The notes under the pieces are model-generated. The model was not told where the DNA came from, ran no database searches, and saw only the letters and a program-made list of their open reading frames with translations. A stretch of DNA of 64,000 bases from an uncultured Bacilli bacterium (GTDB taxonomy: Bacteria; Bacillota_I; Bacilli_A; RF39; UBA660): assembly GCA_934130405.1 (NCBI GenBank), contig CAKOXX010000002.1:1-64000 (forward strand), read 5' to 3'. Below, piece after piece: positions 50,639 to 58,969 of this stretch; the first letter of the stretch is position 1; each line of letters opens with the position of its first letter. A program made the position numbers and the translations under genes.

Positions 50639-51862
50639 CTATTTTTTAATTAACTTTTTGCTATCTTGTTTGGCCATATTAGCAGTAGTTATTTCATTAG
50701 CTAGTGCAGTACCTTTGTCTAATATTTCGCAAATTTGTAATAAAGTATCAGTATTTATTTCTTTTTGTTCACCGTTATTTATTATTACGTAACCACCAGA
50801 AATATTATAATGTAAATCTATTGCAGGCTTTTCCCAAGAATCACCAGAATATTGGAAATTAATTACTTCTCCATAATCTTTATAGGTACCATGATCATCT
50901 GCGATAGGGTACATAACAAATTTATGTGAGTAAAATATAGAAGAGCCATCTTCGTTAAAGTATCTAGAAACATTATATTTAGAGTTAATTCCGCTACTAG
51001 CATAGATTGTTTTTGAATATTCATCTTTTGATTCTATTTTTAATATACAAGCATCTTTACTAGTTTTATCATCAAAATCATCAGAAGGACTGGCGATTAA
51101 ATTTATCTTTTCTAAATAATCAGCTGGTTTTTCTAATTCAACATCATCTCTTAAAAAAGGATTAACAGCAACATCGAATTTGTTAAGTAATGGTTGTATT
51201 AAATCTTTAGCTAAGAAAGGAAATTTAGTGTAACCTTTTTCTAATTTCTTTCTATTTGCTTCTACATTTTGTATTACTTCTTCTTTAGTAATATCTAAGT
51301 TACTATCCTTATAAAGATTTTTAACTTTAGTAACTTTAAGGTCTACAAGGTAATTATTTATTACTTGATTTAAAATAGTTTTATAGTCAGTTTCTGCACT
51401 TTCATCTTTTCCACTTATTCTTGCATAATAATCTTTTAATTCAGTTAAAACCAAAACTGCATTATTTAGTTCATAGGTATGAAATTCTTCTAAATATTTG
51501 TTTTTACTAACTCTTCTTCGCAATCTCTCTTTAGCTTCAGTGTATACTGTATCGATACTTTTTCTTTCTTCTTCACATTTTCTTTTGACTTCTTTGAAAT
51601 CTGTATCCCTTTTATAAATGTCATCAATAGCATTCTTTTTATCTATATTGTTAGATTCTATCCAAGTTCCATCTGGGTATTTTTTTTGCATATAAGTTAA
51701 AAAGTCTAAAGGAATCTTTCCAGTTAATTCTAGACAAGATAAAAACTCATCAACTCGCATATTTAAATCATTCCAGCCATAGTAAACTATATTATCAATG
51801 ACTCTTTCTTCTGTCTCTATTCCGAGAGCTTTAATTATTTCTTTTAGTCCTAAATAGTTCAT
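50639..51862 (-). CDS. Unrecognised cytoplasmic protein
   Basis: 407 residues. A helical, highly charged N-terminal half (DIYKRDTDFKEVKRKCEEERKSIDTVYTEAKERLRRR) is followed by a beta-rich part (SRYFNEDGSSIFYSHKFVMYPIADDHGTYKDYGEVINFQYSG). No signal peptide, membrane helix or known catalytic motif. The start is ATG 51862 after AGAAGGAAT; an ATG 12 codons upstream has no site. It precedes the 50028 gene on the same strand with a 50-base gap, so the two may be cotranscribed. Confidence 0.6.
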   Translation of the reverse strand: MNYLGLKEIIKALGIETEERVIDNIVYYGWNDLNMRVDEFLSCLELTGKIPLDFLTYMQKKYPDGTWIESNNIDKKNAIDDIYKRDTDFKEVKRKCEEERKSIDTVYTEAKERLRRRVSKNKYLEEFHTYELNNAVLVLTELKDYYARISGKDESAETDYKTILNQVINNYLVDLKVTKVKNLYKDSNLDITKEEVIQNVEANRKKLEKGYTKFPFLAKDLIQPLLNKFDVAVNPFLRDDVELEKPADYLEKINLIASPSDDFDDKTSKDACILKIESKDEYSKTIYASSGINSKYNVSRYFNEDGSSIFYSHKFVMYPIADDHGTYKDYGEVINFQYSGDSWEKPAIDLHYNISGGYVIINNGEQKEINTDTLLQICEILDKGTALANEITTANMAKQDSKKLIKK

Positions 51863-51917
51863 AATATTCCTTCTTTCTTTTTCGCTATATTCTATCATAA
51901 ATATACATAAAAGTAAA

Positions 51918-51949
51918 TAAAAAACTCGAGAAGTAAAAAACTCTCGAGT
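51918..51949 (-). terminator. Terminator after tRNA-Leu
   Basis: ACTCGAGA (51924-51931) and TCTCGAGT (51942-51949) form a perfect stem; on the minus strand TTTTTATTT follows. It is directly downstream of the tRNA gene. Confidence 0.85.
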
Positions 51950-51960
51950 AACATTTCAGT

Positions 51961-52047
51961 TGGTGCACATGAAGGGACTTGAACCCATACGAAGAAATCT
52001 TCTGCAGATTTTGAGTCTGCCGCGTCTACCAGTTTCGCCACATGTGC
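51961..52047 (-). tRNA. tRNA-Leu (CAA)
   Basis: 87 bases on the minus strand with encoded CCA. The acceptor stem is GCACATG with CATGTGC, the D loop contains GGTAGACGCGGC, the anticodon stem is GCAGA/TCTGC with loop CTCAAAA (anticodon CAA, reading UUG), there is a long variable arm (GAAGATTTCTTC region) as in class II tRNAs, and the T arm has GGTTCAAGTCCC. Confidence 0.95.
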
Positions 52048-52187
52048 ATGAATAGATTATATCATAATAGTAATAAAAAAATAAATAGTTTTTGTAAAAA
52101 ATCATATTCTAAATTAGGAACATAAAATTTTAAAGACTTGAAGAGCAATTAAAAATAAAGTATAATAGGTGTTGTTGGAGGATAAAA

Positions 52188-52493
52188 ATGGAATATATAA
52201 TTATTTTATTAGTACTTCTAGTTATCTTACTTGCAGTACTTAAAGCTAATAAGAAAGATGCAGAATTAGACTTTAATAAATTAGTAGAATATCTAGGAGG
52301 AAAAGATAACATCATTCAATCAGAAATAAAAATGTCTAGATTTATTGTTACATTGAAAGATGTTAGTAAAGCTGATAAAGAAGCTATTCAAAAGCTAGGA
52401 GCTAAAGGAGTAGTGGAAATCAATAATCAGTTAAAAATTATATTAGGACAAGATTCTAAACAGCTAAAAAAATATATCGATGAAATGAAGTAG
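52188..52493 (+). CDS. Membrane-anchored EIIB(glucose-type)-like protein lacking the active-site Cys
   Basis: 101 residues: an N-terminal membrane helix (about 2-18) followed by a domain like PTS EIIB of the glucose family (FNKLVEYLGGKDNI ... VTLKDVSKADKEAIQKLGAKGVVEINNQLKIILG). In true EIIB the phosphorylated Cys lies in a C-x-T-R-L segment; here the equivalent reads KMSRFI, with no Cys in the protein. It cannot work as a phosphocarrier and may be a sensor or structural remnant. TTGGAGGA precedes ATG 52188. A terminator follows. Confidence 0.75.
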   Translation: MEYIIILLVLLVILLAVLKANKKDAELDFNKLVEYLGGKDNIIQSEIKMSRFIVTLKDVSKADKEAIQKLGAKGVVEINNQLKIILGQDSKQLKKYIDEMK

Positions 52494-52512
52494 TTTATGC
52501 TACTTTTTTTCT
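52488..52512 (+). terminator. Terminator of the EIIB-like gene
   Basis: AAGTAG (52488-52493) and CTACTT (52500-52505) with a six-base loop, then TTTTT. The stem overlaps the stop codon. Confidence 0.7.
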
Positions 52513-52553
52513 TTTCTTTTTGATATACTCTATTATAGAAGGGATATGAGAAT

Positions 52554-55181
52554 ATGAAATATGTTTATGCTTTTAGTGAAGGTAATAAAGATATGCGTAA
52601 TACTTTAGGAGGAAAAGGTGCTAATCTTGCCGAAATGACTAGTTTGGGACTACCAGTTCCACAAGGATTTACTGTATCTACTGATGCGTGTATTAAGTAT
52701 TATGAAGAAAATGAAACAATAAATGAAGAAATTAAAGAAGAAATCTTTAAAGAATTAGCTTATCTAGAAGAGATAACTGGGAAAAAGTTTGGTGATAGAA
52801 CTAATCCTTTATTAGTATCAGTAAGAAGTGGTGCTAGAGTATCAATGCCTGGGATGATGGACACAGTCTTAAATCTTGGAATGACTGATAGTGTAGCTGA
52901 AGGTTTTAGTGAAATAACTAATAATAAAAGATTTGTTTATGATAGCTATCGTCGTTTTATTCAGATGTTTGCAGATGTAGTAATGAACTTTCCGAAGAGT
53001 TCTTTTGAAAAATTATTTGATAAGATTAAAGAAGAAAAGCATGTTTTAAATGATACTGATTTAACTGCTGATGATTTATTAGAAGTAATTGAAAGATATA
53101 AGATAGAGTATAAAAAATATGCCGGAGTGGACTTTCCTCAAGATGCTAAAGTTCAATTATTAGAAGCCATTAAAGCAGTCTTTAGAAGTTGGAATACGGA
53201 TAGAGCTAAGACTTATCGTCGTCTTAATAATATACCATCTAGTTGGGGAACAGCGGTTAATGTTCAACAAATGGTTTATGGTAATAAAGGGGATAATTCT
53301 GGGACAGGAGTTGCTTTTACAAGAAACCCAGCGACAGGAGAAAAAGCTTTATTTGGGGAGTATCTAATGAATGCTCAAGGAGAAGATGTTGTAGCAGGAA
53401 TTAGAACACCGCAGCCTATCGCTACTTTAAAGGAAGTAATGCCAGAGTGTTATTTAGAGTTTGAACGAATTTGCTCTATCTTGGAAGGCCATTATAAAGA
53501 TATGCAAGATATGGAATTTACGATTGAAGATGGTAAACTTTATATGTTACAGACAAGAAATGGTAAAAGAACTGCTCCTGCTGCTTTAAAAATAGCTGTT
53601 GATATGGTAGAAGAAGGAATGATTAGTAAAGAAGAAGCTTTAATGAAAGTAGATGCTTCTAGTCTTGACCAATTATTACATAAGACCTTTGATTCTGTCG
53701 CATTAAGTAAAGCTAAAGTCATTGCTAAAGGATTAGCTGCTTCTCCTGGAGCTGCTACTGGTAAGATTTATTTTACTGCTCTTGATGTTATGAAAGCTCA
53801 TGAACAAGGAGAGAAAGACTTACTTTTAGTAAGAAGTGAAACTTCTCCTGAAGATATTGAAGGAATGAATCTTGCGCATGGTATCTTAACAGTTAGAGGT
53901 GGAATGACTTCTCATGCTGCAGTTGTTGCTCGTGGAATGGGTACTTGCTGTGTATCTGGTTGTGGAAGCTTAGTGGTAGATGAAATTAATAAAACAGTAA
54001 CAACTTCCGCCGGTATGGTTTACCATGAAGGAGACTATATGAGTTTAGATGGTAGTACAGGTAATGTTTATGGTGAAAAGATTTTAACTGTAGAACCAAC
54101 TATTAGTGGTAACTTTGAAACCTTTATGAGTTGGGCTGATAGTGTTAGAAGATTAAGAGTAAGAGCAAATGCCGACAATCCAAGAGATGCTAAAGTAGCA
54201 AGAGACTTTGGTGCTGAAGGAATAGGTTTATGTAGGACAGAGCATATGTTCTTTGATAAAGATAGAATTTTTAATTTCCGTCGAATGATTACAGCAGATA
54301 CAACTGAAAAAAGAGAAGAAGCCTTAGCAAAAATTTTACCTTATCAAAAAGAAGATTTTAAAGATTTATTTAGAACAATGAAAGGTTATGAAGTAGTAAT
54401 TAGATACTTAGATCCACCACTTCATGAGTTTTTACCACATACTGATGAAGAAATAAGAGAGCTAGCTCCTACTTTAGATATGAGTTTTGATGATTTAAAG
54501 AATAGGGTAGAGTCTTTGAAAGAATTTAATCCGATGATGGGTCATAGAGGTTGTCGACTAGCTATTACTTATCCAGAGATTGCTGTAATGCAAACAAGAG
54601 CCGTAATTGAAGCAGCAATTGAAGTAATGAATGAGGGAATAGAAGTTACCCCGGAAATTATGATTCCACTTGTTGGAACAACAAATGAACTTTCTTATAT
54701 TAAGAAAATAGTTTGTGAGACAGCTGATGAAATCATTAAAGAAAGTGGTAAGAAACTTAATTATAAAGTTGGTACAATGATTGAAATTCCAAGAGCTTGT
54801 GTTATTGCTGATAAGATTGCTGAAGAAGCTAGTTTCTTCTCCTTTGGTACTAATGATTTAACCCAACTTACTTATGGTTTCTCAAGAGATGATGCTTCTA
54901 AATACTTAAAAGATTATTATGCTAAAAAGATATTTGAACAAGACCCATTTGCTACTATTGACCAAGAAGGTGTTGGTAAATTAGTAGATATGGCAGTAAA
55001 ACTTGGTAAAAGTGTAAGACCTGATATTGACCTTGGTATTTGTGGTGAACATGGTGGTGACCCAGCTAGTATTGATTTTTGTCACAGAACTGGTTTGACT
55101 TATGTTTCTTGTAGTCCATATCGTGTTCCAACTGCAAGATTAGCTGCTGCTCAAGCTGCAATTAATAGTAAAAATAATTAA
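52554..55181 (+). CDS. ppdK: Pyruvate, phosphate dikinase
   Basis: 875 residues, interconverts pyruvate, ATP and phosphate with phosphoenolpyruvate, AMP and pyrophosphate; a central step in many anaerobes lacking ordinary pyruvate kinase control. The N-terminal ATP-grasp part has KGANLAEM and SVRSGARVSMPGMMDT; the swivelling domain has GGMTSHAAVVARGMG with the catalytic His near residue 455; the C-terminal barrel has MIPLVGT, FFSFGTNDLTQ and CGEHGGDP with the active-site Cys near 831. Length is normal. AGAAGGGATATGAG precedes ATG 52554. Confidence 0.96.
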   Translation: MKYVYAFSEGNKDMRNTLGGKGANLAEMTSLGLPVPQGFTVSTDACIKYYEENETINEEIKEEIFKELAYLEEITGKKFGDRTNPLLVSVRSGARVSMPGMMDTVLNLGMTDSVAEGFSEITNNKRFVYDSYRRFIQMFADVVMNFPKSSFEKLFDKIKEEKHVLNDTDLTADDLLEVIERYKIEYKKYAGVDFPQDAKVQLLEAIKAVFRSWNTDRAKTYRRLNNIPSSWGTAVNVQQMVYGNKGDNSGTGVAFTRNPATGEKALFGEYLMNAQGEDVVAGIRTPQPIATLKEVMPECYLEFERICSILEGHYKDMQDMEFTIEDGKLYMLQTRNGKRTAPAALKIAVDMVEEGMISKEEALMKVDASSLDQLLHKTFDSVALSKAKVIAKGLAASPGAATGKIYFTALDVMKAHEQGEKDLLLVRSETSPEDIEGMNLAHGILTVRGGMTSHAAVVARGMGTCCVSGCGSLVVDEINKTVTTSAGMVYHEGDYMSLDGSTGNVYGEKILTVEPTISGNFETFMSWADSVRRLRVRANADNPRDAKVARDFGAEGIGLCRTEHMFFDKDRIFNFRRMITADTTEKREEALAKILPYQKEDFKDLFRTMKGYEVVIRYLDPPLHEFLPHTDEEIRELAPTLDMSFDDLKNRVESLKEFNPMMGHRGCRLAITYPEIAVMQTRAVIEAAIEVMNEGIEVTPEIMIPLVGTTNELSYIKKIVCETADEIIKESGKKLNYKVGTMIEIPRACVIADKIAEEASFFSFGTNDLTQLTYGFSRDDASKYLKDYYAKKIFEQDPFATIDQEGVGKLVDMAVKLGKSVRPDIDLGICGEHGGDPASIDFCHRTGLTYVSCSPYRVPTARLAAAQAAINSKNN

Positions 55182-55223
55182 TATTTAATTAATATTTGAA
55201 TATAATAATAATGGTATACCTAT

Positions 55224-55252
55224 TTGACATTTTCAAAAAATTATAGTATATT
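55224..55252 (+). promoter_or_regulatory. Consensus promoter of the candidate ncRNA
   Basis: TTGACA (55224-55229), 17-base spacer, TATATT (55247-55252). Expected start about 55258-55260, with no ORF directly following. Confidence 0.8.
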
Positions 55253-55257
55253 GTAGT

Positions 55258-55430
55258 TGCACTGAAGAAGTGTTGTAACTTGAAAATGTTTAGCCGCTTA
55301 TGGATGGTGCGGGTTATAAGTGATTCCAATTGCGAAATGTTAGTCGCTTCCGGGTGGTGCGAGTTATAAATGATTTCGGTCGAAAATGTTAGAAAACTTC
55401 TATCAATTGATAGGGTTTTCTTTTGTTTTT
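55258..55430 (+). ncRNA. Candidate structured RNA with two repeat units, unclassified
   Basis: About 170 bases between a consensus promoter and a strong terminator (GAAAAC 55392-55397, CTATCAATTGATAG 55400-55413, GTTTTC 55415-55420, then TTTTGTTTTTT). Two units of about 50 bases start with (G)AAATGTTAG and share CGCTT, GGTGCG and GTTATAA. In unit 1 CCGC (55294-55297) can pair with GCGG (55309-55312); in unit 2 the same stem is TCGC with GCGA, a C-G to T-A change on both sides. A third AAAATGTTAG precedes the terminator. No open frame with a ribosome site is evident. GC content is above that of the flanks. I do not recognise the class. Confidence 0.65.
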
Positions 55431-55497
55431 TGCTGATATTGATAAAATTAAAGAAAAAATGTTAGAGGAATTAAACAAGTAGTTTAAAGATAAAAAT

Positions 55498-56109
55498 ATG
55501 TTAGAAAATAAATTAGGAATAATTAGTTCAATTGAACTTGCAAATGAAGAAGAAAAAATAACAAAATTAAGAGCACTAGAATTATTTGATACAGGAAAAC
55601 TGCACGAATTAGAAACTGGAAGATTTAATGATCTGGTACTTATTCATAAATTCATGTTTGACGATATTTATTATTTTGCTGGTAAAATAAGAGAAGAAAA
55701 TATTGCTAAAGGAAACTTTAGATTTGCTTCTGCTATGTATCTAGATGAAATTTTAAAAAAAATAGATGAAATGCCTCAAGATACTTTTGAAAATATAGTT
55801 AAAAAATATGTTGAGATGAATATTGCACATCCTTTTAGAGAAGAAAATGGAAGAAGTACTCGTATATGGTTAGATATGATATTAAAAAAAGAATTAAATC
55901 AGGTGATTGATTGGAGCAAGATAAATAAGAAAGATTATTTACTTGCTATGGAAAGAAGTCCAATAAAAGATTTAGAACTAAGATTATTATTGAAAAATGC
56001 CTTAACTGATAAGATAGACGATAGACAAGTATTTATGAAAGGAATAGATGCAAGTTATCAATATGAAGGTTATGATACCTATTCAATTGAAGAACTTTAT
56101 GATAAATAA
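55498..56109 (+). CDS. Fic-domain adenylyltransferase, class III type
   Basis: 203 residues. The core is AHPFREENGRSTR, the Fic motif with Glu in place of the common Gly at position 5, preceded by the flap region (GKIREENIAKGNFRFASAMYLD). Near the C-terminus SYQYEG matches the (S/T)xxxE(G/N) inhibitory motif, as in class III enzymes such as Neisseria Fic. It should AMPylate a target and be self-inhibited in the oligomer. No clear ribosome site precedes ATG 55498; a short frame ending in MLEELNK lies just upstream and may be a remnant. The gene lies between an RNA gene and iterons. Confidence 0.85.
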   Translation: MLENKLGIISSIELANEEEKITKLRALELFDTGKLHELETGRFNDLVLIHKFMFDDIYYFAGKIREENIAKGNFRFASAMYLDEILKKIDEMPQDTFENIVKKYVEMNIAHPFREENGRSTRIWLDMILKKELNQVIDWSKINKKDYLLAMERSPIKDLELRLLLKNALTDKIDDRQVFMKGIDASYQYEGYDTYSIEELYDK

Positions 56110-56160
56110 CCGAATGAATTAATGACATTTAACCGAACAAATTAATGATATTTAACCGAA
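56107..56160 (+). repeat. Three TAACCGAA iterons with 23-bp period
   Basis: TAACCGAA occurs at 56107-56114, 56130-56137 and 56153-56160. The spacers are alike (TGAATTAATGACATT, CAAATTAATGATATT), and AATTAATGATAT is repeated again at 56181-56192. They lie between the Fic gene and the AAA/DUF4143 gene, directly upstream of its promoter region. Confidence 0.75.
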
Positions 56161-56225
56161 TTTATTGAATTTTATGAAAAATTAATGATATACTAATTAT
56201 ATGAAGGGAGGATTAATGAAGTTTT

Positions 56226-57500
56226 ATGAGAGAATATAAATCAAGAATTGCAGATGAAATTTTACAAAAAAAATTAAAAGGAAAAGGCGCAGTATTAATT
56301 CAAGGACCTAAATGGTGTGGAAAAACAACAACTGCCGAACAAATAGCAGGTAGTATACTTTATATGGCTAATCCAGAAGATAAAAAGCAAAACTTAACTT
56401 TGGCTGATATAAGTCCTAGTTTACTATTAAAAGGAGAAGTTCCAAGACTTATTGATGAATGGCAACTAGCTCCAAAATTATGGGATGCTATTAGGTTTGA
56501 GATAGACCATCGACAAGAAGAAGGACAATTTATTTTGATTGGCTCAGCAGTACCAGCTAATATGGATGATGTTACGCATTCTGGAACAGGAAGATTTTCT
56601 TGGCTTACTATGCGTCCGATGTCTTTATTCGAATCAGGTGAATCAAATGGAGGTGTTAGTTTAGACTCGCTATTCACAAAAAGTGATACTATTTCTGCAA
56701 TAAATGACTTATCACTAGAAGATGTTGCTTATTTGTGCTGTAGAGGTGGCTGGCCAAGAAGTATTTTTATGGAAAAAGAAAAAGCTTTAGAACAGGCTTT
56801 TGACTACTATGATGCAGTTGTTAATTCAGATATTTCTAGAGTAGATGGTGTAAACAGAAATAGTGAACGTGCAAAAAAATTGATGAGAAGCTATGCAAGA
56901 AATATAGGAAGTCAAGCTAATAATGAGACTTTAAAAAATGATATGATTAATAATGACTCATTTTCACTAGATACAGACACGGTATTATCTTATGTAAATG
57001 CTCTTAAGAAAATATTTGTGATAGAAGAAGTTTCTTCTTGGAATCCAAACTTGAGAAGTAAAATTGCCATAAGAACTTCTGATACTAGATATTATACTGA
57101 TCCTTCCATTGCGGTAGCTGCTCTTGGTATTGGTCCAGATGATTTAATAAATGACCTTAATACGTTTGGTTTAGTATTTGAAAATTTGTGTATTAGAGAT
57201 TTACGTGTTTATGCTGAAAGCATTAATGGTGATGTCTATCACTACAGAGATGCAACTGACTTAGAATGTGATGCTGTTATTCATTTACGTAATGGTTCGT
57301 ATGGTTTGATAGAAATTAAGCTTGGTGGTGAACACTTAATTGATGAAGGTGCTAAAAACTTATTGCAATTACAAGATAAGATAGACACTACTAAAATGAA
57401 TAATCCTTCATTTTTAATGGTTTTAACTGCTACAGGTAAATATGCTTATAAAAGGGAAGATGGCATTTATGTAGTACCAATTGGTTGTTTAAAACCATAA
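56226..57500 (+). CDS. AAA-14/DUF4143 family ATPase
   Basis: 424 residues. Walker A is GPKWCGKTTTA (about residues 27-37), LIDEWQLAPKLWDAIRFEID is the Walker B region, and GSAVPANMDD...GTGRFSWLTMRPMSLFE follows, as usual for the family. The C-terminal DUF4143/PD-(D/E)XK-like part has FENLCIRDLRVYAE and ECDAVIHLRNGSYGLIEIKLGG (D...E-x-K). GGGAGG (56206-56211) is 14 bases from ATG 56226 but only five from ATG 56216, which opens an eight-codon frame ending in TAA; losing one T from the intervening TTTT would join the two. Only distantly like the gene at 13398. Role unknown. Confidence 0.8.
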   Translation: MREYKSRIADEILQKKLKGKGAVLIQGPKWCGKTTTAEQIAGSILYMANPEDKKQNLTLADISPSLLLKGEVPRLIDEWQLAPKLWDAIRFEIDHRQEEGQFILIGSAVPANMDDVTHSGTGRFSWLTMRPMSLFESGESNGGVSLDSLFTKSDTISAINDLSLEDVAYLCCRGGWPRSIFMEKEKALEQAFDYYDAVVNSDISRVDGVNRNSERAKKLMRSYARNIGSQANNETLKNDMINNDSFSLDTDTVLSYVNALKKIFVIEEVSSWNPNLRSKIAIRTSDTRYYTDPSIAVAALGIGPDDLINDLNTFGLVFENLCIRDLRVYAESINGDVYHYRDATDLECDAVIHLRNGSYGLIEIKLGGEHLIDEGAKNLLQLQDKIDTTKMNNPSFLMVLTATGKYAYKREDGIYVVPIGCLKP

Positions 57501-57509
57501 ATTATAATT

Positions 57510-57547
57510 AAAAAACAGGGCTAGAAGTTATCTAACTCTGTTTTTTT
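57510..57547. terminator. Bidirectional terminator between convergent genes
   Basis: AAAAAACAG (57510-57518) pairs with CTGTTTTTT (57538-57546), with an inner CTAGA/TCTA helix; T runs lie on both strands. Confidence 0.8.
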
Positions 57548-58344
57548 CTTGTTATATGATAAATAATTCTAACAATAATACCAGCAATGATAAATGTAAA
57601 TCCTAGAAAATAAATCTTACTAGACATATCCAAAATAACTGTTTTAATTACCGAAGAAACATTATCACTCCAAAAGAGAATATTCTTAACATCAATCTTG
57701 TTGAATAGTAAATAATTACCTAAAACTAATAACTCACCAGCACTAGCAAGTGGAATAGTAGCTACATTTTTCTTATAAAAGAAGTGACCAAATATTAGTA
57801 AAAGTAGAGTAGTGATACCTAAGACTATGATTGAAATATCAACTAATTTTACAATCTTTACTAAATAAATACTGAAATTATTAATCTTGGTACTGATAAT
57901 TATTTCATTTGTATAAATCTCTAACATTTGATTAACAAATAAATCCAAAGCTTCTGTTTCTGTTACTACAATATTATGTCTTATTAAATAATTATTAATA
58001 TTATTCTCTAAATTAGCTTTAACACTATTAGTATCAACACTAACTTCTTTATTATCATAGAAAGCATAGATAGCATTATTTAAACTAGTTCTAATATCTT
58101 CCTTTGTATAGATATCCGTTAAAACTTCATTAGTAAGACCAGACTGGATAAGATAGTTTTGCATTTCTTCATTGATAGAATTATAAACTTTATCATAATA
58201 ATTTATCTTTTTTAAATTATCTATAATATAATCTGGTTTTAGAATAGTTAGTTTCATAGTAAAGATAAGTGTTATACCTAGTACAATAACAGTTAGTAAT
58301 AACAGATAAAAGTAAAATGATAACATCTTTAATTTTTTACTCAT
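57532..58344 (-). CDS. Membrane protein of the sortase cluster, unrecognised
   Basis: 270 residues: one N-terminal membrane helix (about 8-30), an outer helical domain (about 32-150, YDKVYNSINEEMQNYLIQSGLTNEVLTDIYT), then three membrane helices to the C-terminus (about 158-260). It overlaps the sortase stop by eight bases and is the last gene of the unit. It could assist sortase or its substrate; I recognise no family. ATG 58344 follows AAGGTG. Confidence 0.65.
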   Translation of the reverse strand: MSKKLKMLSFYFYLLLLTVIVLGITLIFTMKLTILKPDYIIDNLKKINYYDKVYNSINEEMQNYLIQSGLTNEVLTDIYTKEDIRTSLNNAIYAFYDNKEVSVDTNSVKANLENNINNYLIRHNIVVTETEALDLFVNQMLEIYTNEIIISTKINNFSIYLVKIVKLVDISIIVLGITTLLLLIFGHFFYKKNVATIPLASAGELLVLGNYLLFNKIDVKNILFWSDNVSSVIKTVILDMSSKIYFLGFTFIIAGIIVRIIYHITRKKQS

Positions 58345-58969
58345 AAGTAGCACCTTCTAACTCTGCATATATTACATATCTTTTAGTTTTAAAACCAATT
58401 GTATCTACTGGCCAACAAGTATACATCATTAACTCTTCTTTATTAGTTTGAATAGGTAAGCTACTCATATCTTTATAATCAATAACTTTACCTTCTCTTA
58501 CTCTATAAGTAAAAGTTCCGTAACTTGCTTTGATAGTTACAATATCACCAGCTGCTAACTGATAAAGATTCATGAAATGTTGTCTACTATTATGCGCTGC
58601 TAGAATAATAGAACCACCTTCACCAGGAAAGTAACTACCAGAATAATGACCAACACCATATTTAATAATATCTAAGGTGTCTCCGTGATAGACTGGAATA
58701 CTGACATTAATTTTTGGAATTTCAATTGTTGCCCAAACTGTTCCCCAATTCGGATAAACTGCTAGTCTTTTTTTAACCGAATCAAACTTTAAATCTTGGG
58801 CTTCACTTTGGGTTTTACCAATTGTAATCATATCTATTAAAGAAATATAAGTATCTATCTTCTTTCCAAAACAGAAGAAACAAATTACAACTAGTAAAGA
58901 CGAAATAAAAAAAGAAATTGTTAATTCCTTGGCAATTCCTTTTCCTAATTTGAGAATTCTTTTAAGCAT
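58337..58969 (-). CDS. Class D-type sortase
   Basis: 210 residues with an N-terminal membrane helix (about 12-36). The catalytic triad is visible: His in LAAHNSRQHF, Cys in MYTCWPV and Arg in KTKRYVIYAE. The beta-barrel part has IEIPKINVSIPVYHGD and GVGHYSGSYFPGEGGS, typical of class D. It joins the protein encoded immediately upstream, and probably others, to the wall. The start is ATG 58969, overlapping the substrate gene stop, with AGGAAC as ribosome site; an earlier TTG (58993) is less likely. Confidence 0.88.
   Translation of the reverse strand: MLKRILKLGKGIAKELTISFFISSLLVVICFFCFGKKIDTYISLIDMITIGKTQSEAQDLKFDSVKKRLAVYPNWGTVWATIEIPKINVSIPVYHGDTLDIIKYGVGHYSGSYFPGEGGSIILAAHNSRQHFMNLYQLAAGDIVTIKASYGTFTYRVREGKVIDYKDMSSLPIQTNKEELMMYTCWPVDTIGFKTKRYVIYAELEGATYE

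Noticed and set aside
51961..52047. tRNA-Leu as an integration site
   Set aside because: No repeated 3' tRNA end and no integrase within the window.
56107..56160. Iterons as a plasmid or phage origin
   Set aside because: No Rep, DnaA-box cluster or AT-rich unwinding pattern beyond the genome-wide level; the boxes directly precede an ordinary gene.
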